Below are positions 1 to 8,011 of a DNA stretch of 17,720 nucleotides, one piece after another. How positions within the stretch are numbered: the stretch's first letter is position 1; each line of letters starts with the position of its first letter. The stretch is taken from positions 1-17,720 of the forward strand of contig CAUGRT010000047.1 in the NCBI GenBank assembly GCA_959602045.1. The letters run 5' to 3'. The DNA is from an uncultured Clostridia bacterium. Lineage in GTDB: Bacteria > Bacillota > Clostridia > UBA1381. Made by a program: the position numbers and the translations under genes. The notes under the pieces were generated by a model that was given only the letters and a program-made list of their open reading frames with translations, searched no databases and was not told the DNA's origin.

Positions 1-2
1 TA

Positions 3-281
3 TTATATCAGATTTTTGGGTGTTTGTCGACTCTATTTATATTATACCACTCCAAGACGAGCATTTCTTATCAAATCAGCGACGGCAGGTACTGTCTTAG
101 CTATACGGCGGCGGACGGCAGAGAAATCAGTCTGGATTATAACAGCGGTATCGGTTCGGTAGACGGTACTGCGGCAAGCTATGCGGATGCGGCGGTGATT
201 GAAAGTCCGTATGTGAAATGCTTCGATGGTGAAGCGCAATTAGTGAATCATGATAATATTTATAAAGTAAAGGTGGAATGA
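3..281 (+). CDS. C-terminal end of an unrecognised protein (partial, continues off the left edge)
   Basis: The frame is open from the first bases of the window to a TGA at 279-281, so this is the 3' end of a longer gene rather than a small gene starting at the TTG at 24. The visible ~92 residues are beta-strand-like, with alternating polar and hydrophobic residues and runs such as ISYQISDGRYCLSY and IESPYVKCFDGEAQLV. This resembles the C-terminal beta-sandwich of secreted polysaccharide-active proteins, but I do not recognise the family. The first ten or so residues fit the pattern less well than the rest, so a frameshift near the edge is possible. The stop overlaps the ATGA at the start of the next gene, which suggests one operon with the surface proteins downstream. 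The coding strand is secure; the function is unknown. Confidence 0.6.
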   Translation, partial: LYQIFGCLSTLFILYHSKTSISYQISDGRYCLSYTAADGREISLDYNSGIGSVDGTAASYADAAVIESPYVKCFDGEAQLVNHDNIYKVKVE

Positions 282-283
282 GA

Positions 284-2917
284 GTGAAGAAAATATTCTT
301 GCCGATGCTTTGTGCAATGCTGTTGGTTTTTACGGCAGTCGGCGCGGAGGAAAAGGCTTCGATATTTTTGCAGTCCGGCGATATGGTTAATATCAGTGAA
401 CGGTATGCGGAGGATATAGCAAAAACCGAATATTTCAGCATAAAAGAAGATGATAGTGCTCAGCAGATCCTTTCATTAGACGGAGCCGGGAAAATTATCG
501 GAAGCGAGGCTGTGGGTGAAAACTTTTGTAACTTTATTCTGGAAGCCGATATCAAACAAACGGCATGTACAGGGGCTTCGTCGGGAGTATTCTCTATCGG
601 CTTGCGTTCTGCCGGAACGACTTCAACGCAGTACAGAATCGTGTATGTAAGTGCGTTGAATTACAATGAAAGTACGCATAAGTTCGGAGGAGGGACAATT
701 GTCGGAGATCGTCTGGCAATTGCCCGAACTTCCGGATCGGATAAGTGCGATACATGGTATTATGCGGCTGTCAGTGAGAATCCGCTGGGGATTCTGAAAG
801 ACGGTGCAACCCCCTGGATTCATTTACGCGCGGTTATGACCGATAACGGTCTGGAGCTTGCGGCATATGACGAATCCGGTCAGCTGCTGTCAAGTATTAC
901 AAGCTCAATGAAAGAGCTGAATATGGGAATAGAGGGCTTGCCGATTGTTCAGAAAGGCGGAATTATGTTCAGTAGTCACTCATCCAACGTGGATGTGAAG
1001 AATGTGACTGTGACGCCGATTGATGAATATAGCGGTATCAGGCTTGTGCCGGAGTACAAAACAATGTATAAAGGGCAGACGGCGGCGGTTAAGGTGACGG
1101 ACGCGCAGGATCGTGAATTATACAAAAAAGCATATACCTCCAAAGAAATTACGGAGGGTAACGTTTGTTTTGATTCAGCCGGAGAGAAAAAAGTAAAAGC
1201 TTCCGTAAAGGATATTATCACAGGCAAGGAAATCACAGCGTCCTGTGACATTCAGGTTGTGGAAAAGATACAGTTTTCCGCATTGAGCGCAGAACTTGCG
1301 GGAACAGGCATTGCACGCGGCGCAAGCACAGAATGTACCGTATGGGGCATCGCAGCCGACGGTACAAAATACAAGGTTCATGCGGATATATCGGGTGACG
1401 GCGTGCAGGTGAACGGGACAAAAATATCGTCGGCAAAGCCGGGAGATCATCCGCTGTCAATCCGGTATGAGGGATTGCAGACTACGGTAACGCTGCATGT
1501 CAGTCAATTTTATAATATCAAGCTTGTTCCGTGCAGAGATCATATTGTGATGTGGGATCAATTATACTTTGATGTAGAGGCGGACGGTCAGAAAATAGCG
1601 ATTGATCAGAATCAGCTTCAATATGAGGAGACTGCATTTTTGCTTGAAAACGGAAGATTAAAAGCAAACCGAACGGGTGTGCAGCTTGTATCCGCCAAAT
1701 TTGACTCTGTGACGGTTTCTGCTGATATTGAGGTCTTGGCAAAAAAGGACGGCATTGTGCTTTGGGAAGATTTCGAAAGTGAGAAACCGCTGTCCGAGTA
1801 TATGCAGTACCGTACGGATAGGCTGGTAAAGTTTGGAGAAAATACGGTATATAGAGTAAATAATGAAATTACAGATTTCTTCGGCGCTGCCGATTGGAAA
1901 GATTATAAGATAGATTTTAAACCAAAAATAGACAATCCGGCAATCGAGAAAGAACAGTATGCCGGAGTGTTTGAGATTATACCGAGAAGAAAGATTCCGG
2001 AAGAAGATATGTTTGGCGGAGATAAGGGGATTCCCTTTGTGATCCGAACAAGTCATAATATCAGCGAGCCGCATATGCGGATTTCAGCGGCACCCGGCCC
2101 GAATATCAATATTGAAGACGGGGAGTGGCATGATGTATCGGTTGAGGTCGATGGCTGTCAGATGATTTTTACAATCGACAATGAGAAAATGTGCTATACC
2201 GGAAGTTTTCCGAAGCAGGGATATTTTTCTTTCCGCGCGTCCAATGTCAGCGCCTATATTGACGATGTACAGGTAACGCTGCGCAGCGATGATTCAGACG
2301 GTCAGTCGGATCTTAAAAATATCGTATGTGAAAAAACATTGGTAAAATTACCGGCGCATGACGCTTTCTCAATCGCGGCAATGACTGCGGTGAAGGCATA
2401 TTACAGCGATGGAACAAGCCGGTATCTTGATTTGCTGAATGAGGTTCAATGGAGTATTGCGGAGGGGGAGGATATTATCAATCTAAGCCGCAATCGCGGT
2501 ATCAAACCCAAAAAGGCAGGAAAAGCAAAGCTTTGCGGTGAAGTCGGCGGTAAAAGCTTCTTGATTGAGCTTGAGATTTATGAGGATGGTCTGACGGATC
2601 AAGAATATGCGGACAGCACCCTCCGGCAAAGACGTGAAACATATCTTTACTCTTTGCAGAAAGGATATGATGAGGGCGTCACAAAAGGTGTCGGAGGACT
2701 GGGAAATCTTGCGTCATATTATGGCGAAATGCTGATGTATCCGCGGACTCGCGATTATTCTGAACTTCTTGACTGGCATTCGCTTCAGGCGGAATATGAG
2801 GATACCGTGGTCGGTCGCGGAAATGACGGCGGCGATTTCATCATTTTGCAGATGATCAACATCTATAACAGATTGCAGGGAAAGAATATGAGCGGTCAGC
2901 CGAGTTTTTCGGGTTGA
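284..2917 (+). CDS. Secreted LamG-like / Ig-like multidomain surface protein (appears truncated by a -1 frameshift)
   Basis: Seen: a signal peptide (KKIFLPMLCAMLLVFTAVGA), then a LamG-like beta-sandwich (about residues 60-250), three Ig-like units (about 252-488), a second LamG-like domain opening VLWEDFES (about 490-670), a further Ig-like unit (about 678-770) and a helical tail. Such domains usually bind polysaccharide, and I see no catalytic motif. An upstream ATG at 278 is in frame, but AGGTGG at 271-276 lies 1 base from it and 7 bases from the GTG at 284, so GTG 284 is the likely start. Residue numbers count from 278. The frame stops at 2917, while the -1 frame is open from 2866 and continues with matching character to 4158. 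A slip at GGGAAAG (2878-2884) would give one protein of about 1291 residues. The N-terminal LamG-like part resembles that of the protein at 4176-6581. Confidence 0.8.
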   Translation: MKKIFLPMLCAMLLVFTAVGAEEKASIFLQSGDMVNISERYAEDIAKTEYFSIKEDDSAQQILSLDGAGKIIGSEAVGENFCNFILEADIKQTACTGASSGVFSIGLRSAGTTSTQYRIVYVSALNYNESTHKFGGGTIVGDRLAIARTSGSDKCDTWYYAAVSENPLGILKDGATPWIHLRAVMTDNGLELAAYDESGQLLSSITSSMKELNMGIEGLPIVQKGGIMFSSHSSNVDVKNVTVTPIDEYSGIRLVPEYKTMYKGQTAAVKVTDAQDRELYKKAYTSKEITEGNVCFDSAGEKKVKASVKDIITGKEITASCDIQVVEKIQFSALSAELAGTGIARGASTECTVWGIAADGTKYKVHADISGDGVQVNGTKISSAKPGDHPLSIRYEGLQTTVTLHVSQFYNIKLVPCRDHIVMWDQLYFDVEADGQKIAIDQNQLQYEETAFLLENGRLKANRTGVQLVSAKFDSVTVSADIEVLAKKDGIVLWEDFESEKPLSEYMQYRTDRLVKFGENTVYRVNNEITDFFGAADWKDYKIDFKPKIDNPAIEKEQYAGVFEIIPRRKIPEEDMFGGDKGIPFVIRTSHNISEPHMRISAAPGPNINIEDGEWHDVSVEVDGCQMIFTIDNEKMCYTGSFPKQGYFSFRASNVSAYIDDVQVTLRSDDSDGQSDLKNIVCEKTLVKLPAHDAFSIAAMTAVKAYYSDGTSRYLDLLNEVQWSIAEGEDIINLSRNRGIKPKKAGKAKLCGEVGGKSFLIELEIYEDGLTDQEYADSTLRQRRETYLYSLQKGYDEGVTKGVGGLGNLASYYGEMLMYPRTRDYSELLDWHSLQAEYEDTVVGRGNDGGDFIILQMINIYNRLQGKNMSGQPSFSG

Positions 2918-4158
2918 GCAGCCTGATATTCGGTCAGAAATATGCGTTCATTGTCAATAGTGAAAATATTGTTTGCGGTGTGGATAATACGGAAAAGGAA
3001 ACGGGCGAATACGGATATTTATATCGTATATCGGGAAATCAGTATGAGCCGGAGGAGGGGATTTTTCTCAAAATCCTCACAACCGGAAACGAGTTTGTAA
3101 CGTTTCGTACAGAGGATACATTGAAAATCAATGATAGAAGCTATAAGCCGGAGGAATTTTTTGAAAAAGAAAATCCGCTTTTGGAAAATGGCGCGGTCAA
3201 GCGTCAGATGATTCTTTATGAAAAAAACAGCGAGGGTCAATTGACAAGGGTTTATACGGCTCAGGATAACACTTCCTATCAGAATAAGGACGCTCAACTT
3301 AGGCTGGATGTCATGGCAAGAAATCAATCGACCCGAATGTATCGGAATACCTTCGGTATCAACTATCGGTTTTCCAATCAAACCAAGGTGTTTGTTCTTT
3401 CGCCCAATCAAGAGGACGATGAAACAAAATATTCCTGTCGGACGATTGGAAAATGGGGCGAGGATCATCGGTTCAGCAATTACGAAGTGTATAATACAAA
3501 GCGCAGCCGTGAAATCGGATTGTTCGTAACGTATGAGGATCTTGAAGAAGATGGCTACAGTGAGGAAAAGCAGAAATCGAATATTATTGTGGTAAAAAAG
3601 TGTCAGCAGGTGGTTAATGCCTCAGGAGATGTTTGTTATGAGCTGACCTATTTTGAAGCCGGTGCGGAAAAAACGGCGTATTTTGATGATGATACGGTTT
3701 ATAATCAGTATCCGAATGCATGGAGCCAATACCCAAAAACCCTTACGCAGGCAGATATTAAAAAAGGCGACATCATGCAGCTTGTGATCAATGCAAGAGA
3801 TCGGATTACTGAATTTCATATGCTTTACCGTATTTCGGAGGAGAATACCGATTATAATGAAACGCTGCCGAACGGCTATGCCTATACTGCCAACAGCGTA
3901 CCGTTATCCTACTTGTATACGGCATACGGAGAGGTCGTGGATCTTTATGACGGAACGATTACGGTCGATGTGAACAACACAACCGACCCGGACAATGAGG
4001 CTTATAACCGTAATTTTAAATTTGAGAATGTAACAAGCTTTCTGTTATATGACGGAGGGGAAATAAAAAAGATTTCTTCAGGCGATCTTATGCTTGGGGA
4101 TAAAGTATTTGTGAGGGCATATAATTACATACCATATAACGTAATTGTGATACGATAG
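2914..4158 (+). CDS. C-terminal half of the preceding surface protein, displaced into the -1 frame
   Basis: This frame is open from 2866; the first possible start is a TTG at 2914 that overlaps the upstream stop. It has no signal peptide, no ribosome binding site of its own and no natural-looking N-terminus. It begins mid-domain with LIFGQKYAFIVNSENIV, which reads as a continuation of the upstream tail (NIYNRLQGK then EYERSAEFFG). The 414 residues are a string of beta-rich segments with paired aromatic and acidic residues, ending in YIPYNVIVIR. They look like the C-terminal region of large secreted polysaccharide-binding proteins of Clostridia, although I cannot name the family. The next gene starts 17 bases downstream, so it stays within the operon. 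It is probably untranslated or poorly translated unless ribosomes slip or the indel is a sequence error. Confidence 0.7.
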   Translation: MSSLIFGQKYAFIVNSENIVCGVDNTEKETGEYGYLYRISGNQYEPEEGIFLKILTTGNEFVTFRTEDTLKINDRSYKPEEFFEKENPLLENGAVKRQMILYEKNSEGQLTRVYTAQDNTSYQNKDAQLRLDVMARNQSTRMYRNTFGINYRFSNQTKVFVLSPNQEDDETKYSCRTIGKWGEDHRFSNYEVYNTKRSREIGLFVTYEDLEEDGYSEEKQKSNIIVVKKCQQVVNASGDVCYELTYFEAGAEKTAYFDDDTVYNQYPNAWSQYPKTLTQADIKKGDIMQLVINARDRITEFHMLYRISEENTDYNETLPNGYAYTANSVPLSYLYTAYGEVVDLYDGTITVDVNNTTDPDNEAYNRNFKFENVTSFLLYDGGEIKKISSGDLMLGDKVFVRAYNYIPYNVIVIR

Positions 4159-4175
4159 GAAATGAGGTAAGGCGA

Positions 4176-6581
4176 GTGAAAAAGTTATTATCTGCATTGT
4201 TGTGCATTGCGATTCTTTCACCTTATGCGGCTTGGGCAAAGGCGGAGGAACGATTTGTGATACTGGATATGCCGGATTGCAATTCGGCTGTCGGTGAAGC
4301 GATAGCCTATAAGATAGAAGAGGTTGTGGACGGCAGCCTGCATGAAGTGAGCAATTATGAGGTGTCATCCGATTCCGAGCAGGTGATCATTGACAAGGAG
4401 AATGCAACAGTTAAGGCGGAAAAGAGCGGAATTTATGACATAACCTTTGAGTACGGAAATTTCCGAAAGAAAGTGAAGTTTGCCGCGAGCGAGAATACGG
4501 AGGAACAAATCAAAGGAGAACCGGTATTCAGCGAAACCTTTGACGATGAGATTCCGGCGTGTTTTCAACAGCTGACCGGAGCGGTCATCAGGGAGGATTC
4601 GGAGGGGAATCGGTATCTGTACGTTGACGCGCGCGGAAAAATATTAAATTCCGGATTGTTCGGCGGTGATCTTTCCGACTATGTTTTTGAAGCGGATATT
4701 AATATGACCGCCTGCTACGCCGGAACGACCGGACAGCTATCGGTAGGTATGCGCTATGACGGTGACGAGGACGCGTCTTATCGTGTTTCGCATCATGAAA
4801 AGATAAAATACGACGAAGAGGAGTGCGTTGTCAATACGCAAAATTCGGAAATACAATCGCATATGCTGTCAATGGCATACGGCAAATCCGTTGCCGCGAC
4901 TTCATGGTATCTGCCGTTTTTGCAGCAGAGTCCGGCAAGCATGTTTTCCGGGACGGGCTACAGTAAGGTCTATCATTGGAAGGTTATGATTACGGATGGT
5001 GTTCTTTGCGCAAGAATAAGCGATCCGGAAACCGGTGAAACCGTACAGGAAATGTCCCAAAAGCTTGAGGATTTGAATACCACAAAGAAAGGCGTAAAGA
5101 TGGTGCCGCTCTCATCCGGAGCGACGGTGCTGGGAACATGGTCTACTGATTTTCAGGTGGATAATATAAAAATCAGTACGATGAAAGCGTTTGATCGTTT
5201 GGAAATTGTTCTGGATAAGGAGAACAGCGACAAGCCGGGCGAGAGTATCGGCATGAAGATTTACAGCGTTTCCGGCGAAGAGCGAACGATTTTGCCGCAG
5301 TCTGCGGTAGAGGTCAGCTGCTCCGATCCAAAGCTGGAAATCAATGACGGCAGCGTAAAGCCGTTGGAAGAGGGCGAATATTTTATTCATGTAAGAAAAG
5401 GAACAAAATACGCTTTAGCAAGACTCAATGTATCAGGCAACGGCAGTAAAATGGAAGAAGCATTGTCCGCAATTGAGCTTCCTCAAAGCGTTATGGCGGA
5501 TTTTGAGCTTCCGGAAGCCGAGGGCTTTGACATACAGTGGATGAGTTCGGATGAAAGCGTGATTTTACCGCAGGATGGAATTGCACAGGTTGTAAGACCG
5601 ATCGTGGGGGAGAACGATAAAATCGTCACCCTAACGGCGGTTATAAGAAACGGTAATATTGTAAAAATAAAGGAATTTTCTGTAACGGTCTGCGCCGAAA
5701 CGGATGATAAAAACGCAATTGAGAATGCAAAGCAGCTGCTTGAAATTCCCCAAAGCGTATCGTCAAATATTCGGTTGCCGGAAATAATCGGAGATGGCGT
5801 TCGTGTTACATGGAGCAGTTCAAACACAGGGATTCTTGAAAATGACGGTACGGTACACAGACAAGGAAAGGATATGCGAGTAACGCTTACGGCAATCCTC
5901 GAGAAAAATCAGGCAAAGGAAAGCGTTAAGTTTGACATCACCGTATTGGGAACAGGCACAAGCGGCGGTTCCGGGTCGGGTTCAGGTTCCGGCTCCGGTG
6001 GAGGCGGATACGGAAGAACAACCCCGTCTATGGAGGCAGAAACGCAAACCGATTCGGTAAAAAACGAAGCCTTTAATGATTTAAACGGCTTTGACTGGGC
6101 AAAAGAAGCGATCTATTTATTGTATGATAAGGGGATTGTATCCGGATACGGCGATAAAAAATATATGCCGCAGAGGAATGTAACACGAGAAGAATTTGTG
6201 ACGATGATTTGCCGTGCGTTGGGCTTGGAAGGCAGCGGGGAAGCATGTTTTTCGGATGTGGATGCATCGGCTTGGTATGCTCCGTATATTGCGGCAGCGT
6301 CGCATCATGAGCTTATATCCGGCCTGCCGGACTGGAGTTTTGGTGTGGGGCAGAACATTAAGCGCCAGGACATGGCGATCGTTGTGGCGTCGGCAATGCA
6401 ATATCAATCGGGTGAAACTGAGAATTTTGCCGATCATGACGCAATATCCGATTATGCAAAGCAAGCGGTTTATGCTTTAAAATCCGCCGGTGTAGTGGTC
6501 GGAGCCGACGGTATGTTCTATCCGAATGCCTTTTTGACCCGCGCGGAGGCGGCAATGGTTCTTTCGAAAATTATTGATTGA
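4176..6581 (+). CDS. S-layer-anchored surface protein with LamG-like domain, two atrophied Ig domains and three SLH repeats
   Basis: It starts with GTG, 7 bases after GAGGT at 4164-4168. Visible parts in order: a signal peptide (KKLLSALLCIAILSPYAAWAKA); a LamG-like domain opening FSETFDDEIPACF (about residues 117-333) that resembles the first domain of the protein at 284; two related Ig-like units of the atrophied bacterial Ig type (about 431-506 and 520-591), each carrying a P-Q-S-V start and a W-S-S centre; a Gly/Ser linker (about 592-612); and three SLH repeats (about 632, 690 and 750 to the end) with the FxD and TRxE-like signatures. SLH domains bind pyruvylated secondary cell-wall polymer, so this protein should be displayed on the S-layer. 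It probably holds polysaccharide at the surface. No catalytic residues are evident. The gene is intact and has the same orientation as its neighbours. Confidence 0.88.
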   Translation: MKKLLSALLCIAILSPYAAWAKAEERFVILDMPDCNSAVGEAIAYKIEEVVDGSLHEVSNYEVSSDSEQVIIDKENATVKAEKSGIYDITFEYGNFRKKVKFAASENTEEQIKGEPVFSETFDDEIPACFQQLTGAVIREDSEGNRYLYVDARGKILNSGLFGGDLSDYVFEADINMTACYAGTTGQLSVGMRYDGDEDASYRVSHHEKIKYDEEECVVNTQNSEIQSHMLSMAYGKSVAATSWYLPFLQQSPASMFSGTGYSKVYHWKVMITDGVLCARISDPETGETVQEMSQKLEDLNTTKKGVKMVPLSSGATVLGTWSTDFQVDNIKISTMKAFDRLEIVLDKENSDKPGESIGMKIYSVSGEERTILPQSAVEVSCSDPKLEINDGSVKPLEEGEYFIHVRKGTKYALARLNVSGNGSKMEEALSAIELPQSVMADFELPEAEGFDIQWMSSDESVILPQDGIAQVVRPIVGENDKIVTLTAVIRNGNIVKIKEFSVTVCAETDDKNAIENAKQLLEIPQSVSSNIRLPEIIGDGVRVTWSSSNTGILENDGTVHRQGKDMRVTLTAILEKNQAKESVKFDITVLGTGTSGGSGSGSGSGSGGGGYGRTTPSMEAETQTDSVKNEAFNDLNGFDWAKEAIYLLYDKGIVSGYGDKKYMPQRNVTREEFVTMICRALGLEGSGEACFSDVDASAWYAPYIAAASHHELISGLPDWSFGVGQNIKRQDMAIVVASAMQYQSGETENFADHDAISDYAKQAVYALKSAGVVVGADGMFYPNAFLTRAEAAMVLSKIID

Positions 6582-6683
6582 GCCGAGGCATGAAGATGTC
6601 AGAAAATTAACTTTTATTATTGTTACACGATCTGAAAATTTTCATTCAGACCGGAGTTTGAGAAAGGATTTAATAGTTATAAA

Positions 6684-6998
6684 ATGATTGTGAAAAAGAC
6701 TACAACACTGTGGATTATATCTTACATCCTTGTTTTGATCCTGCCGATCGCGATCAATCTTGTTTCGTATATATCGGTGGAGAATATGATGATGTCTCAG
6801 GTCGTGAAAAATAATCAATATATTTTGGAAAGAAAAAGAGAGAGCATAGACAATTTTCTGGAGGGGATGATTGAAATCTCATCTTCGTGTATTACGCAGG
6901 ATGAGATCAACCATTTTGCGGAGCTGTCAACTCCGCTTTCTCCGGAGGATAAATTTCAGATGGCGAAAACAACAAGGCATCATTTGCAATGTTCTTGA
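6684..6998 (+). pseudogene. N-terminal fragment of a membrane-bound AraC-type (YesN-like) regulator
   Basis: It starts at ATG 6684, with AAAGGA somewhat far upstream. One strongly hydrophobic segment (about residues 8-30, WIISYILVLILPIAINLVSY) is followed by a helical extracellular start (ENMMMSQVVKNNQYILERKRESIDNFL). This is the standard opening of transmembrane AraC regulators that sit beside polysaccharide-use genes in Firmicutes. The family normally continues with 200-plus residues of sensor, a second membrane helix and a linker. Here the frame ends after about 104 residues, and the coding potential moves to another frame that already corresponds to the cytoplasmic part. The N-terminal piece alone would be a membrane stub without DNA binding. 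It lies 102 bases after the SLH gene; the gap holds a small palindrome (TGAAAATTTTCA, 6633-6644). Confidence 0.7.
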
Positions 6999-7968
6999 AG
7001 AGCTTTTGCGGCAGTGCTTTGTTTCTTATGTGTTCAAATGCGATGATATTCTGTGTTTTCTGGTAAATTCGGAGGGTTGCGGCAGTGTCATGGAGGAGCA
7101 GATCGCCGGGTGTATTCACGAAACGCATAGCTTTGTAAAGAATAATTTCAATTTTAGCTTTATCAGTGTGGTATCGGACGGCGTGCAGTGGATGAACAAT
7201 ATCTGCGTAGCGTACGATCAGACGATGGAGATGCTGGAGTATCGGTTTATGTTAGACGATGAAACGATTCTGACGCAGCAGGAGATTGAGAAAAAGAGCG
7301 GCGGCGATTACTATTATCCGCTAAAAAAGGAGCAGGAAATCATTAATGCAGTCAAAAACGGAGATTATGAAGCGGCACTTTCGATTCTCAACGAGGTACT
7401 GGATAAGAACTTTCGGGAAAGTCATATGTCCGGGCAGCTTGCGAAGTGTCTGATTTTTGATATTTTATGTACGATCATAAAATCAATCAAGGAGATTAAC
7501 ACAGAATCGGATCAGCAGTATCTAGATAGCTTGAATCTTTATTCAAGGTTGACGGAATGTACATCCCTGAATGCCATGCGCGATGAGCTGGTATGCGTGC
7601 TGAAAGAAATCTGCTCCAATATCAATAAAGGGGAGAAAAAGCGGAATATCCTCGTGGATAAGGCAATTGAGTATGTGAAAGCGCATTATGATGACGAAAA
7701 TCTGAGCGTTGCTATGGTAGCGGAGGCGTGCGCAGCTACTCCCAATTATCTATCTTTGGTTTTTAAGAAAAATATGTGTGTGGGATTGCTGGATTACATA
7801 TCGGGATTCCGGATTGAAAAGGCGAAGATGCTGTTATCTTTTGAGAAGAATATGAGCATAGAAGAAGTGGCGAACCATGTGGGATATGTGAATGTCAGAA
7901 CCTTTACAAGAATATTCCGAAAATATGAGTTGGTAACGCCGACACAGTACAGACAAAATCTAAGATAG
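6871..7968 (+). CDS. C-terminal fragment of the AraC-family regulator: helix-turn-helix DNA-binding part
   Basis: The open frame begins at 6871, but its first ~38 residues are Arg-rich out-of-frame noise over the N-terminal fragment. Family-like sequence begins near 6985 (NVLEELLRQCFVSYVF). An internal ATG at 7090 is the only sensible separate start. The C-terminal ~100 residues are a full AraC double HTH: AIEYVKAHYDDENLSV, then VAEACAATPNYLSLVFKK, then IEEVANHVGYVNVRTFTRIF and a TPTQYRQ ending. Together the two fragments span about 428 codons, whereas I recall about 730-780 for intact relatives, so roughly 300 codons covering the sensor and second membrane helix are missing. If expressed, this part could bind DNA without signal control. 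It sits 43 bases before the GH105 gene, which the intact regulator probably activated. Confidence 0.75.
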   Translation: MKSHLRVLRRMRSTILRSCQLRFLRRINFRWRKQQGIICNVLEELLRQCFVSYVFKCDDILCFLVNSEGCGSVMEEQIAGCIHETHSFVKNNFNFSFISVVSDGVQWMNNICVAYDQTMEMLEYRFMLDDETILTQQEIEKKSGGDYYYPLKKEQEIINAVKNGDYEAALSILNEVLDKNFRESHMSGQLAKCLIFDILCTIIKSIKEINTESDQQYLDSLNLYSRLTECTSLNAMRDELVCVLKEICSNINKGEKKRNILVDKAIEYVKAHYDDENLSVAMVAEACAATPNYLSLVFKKNMCVGLLDYISGFRIEKAKMLLSFEKNMSIEEVANHVGYVNVRTFTRIFRKYELVTPTQYRQNLR

Positions 7969-8011
7969 CGAAAAACGGGACGAAAATTCGGGAAAGGAAT
8001 GATGGGTTATC

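Noticed and set aside
1658..2074. 138-codon - strand open frame inside the first surface-protein gene
   Set aside because: It is antisense to a gene with clear LamG-like domains, has no start signals and has Arg/His/Ile-rich shadow composition.
5959..6011. Short GGTTCCGG-type repeats as a possible phase-variable tract
   Set aside because: They encode an ordinary Gly/Ser linker with varied codons between the Ig-like and SLH domains, and the frame is intact.
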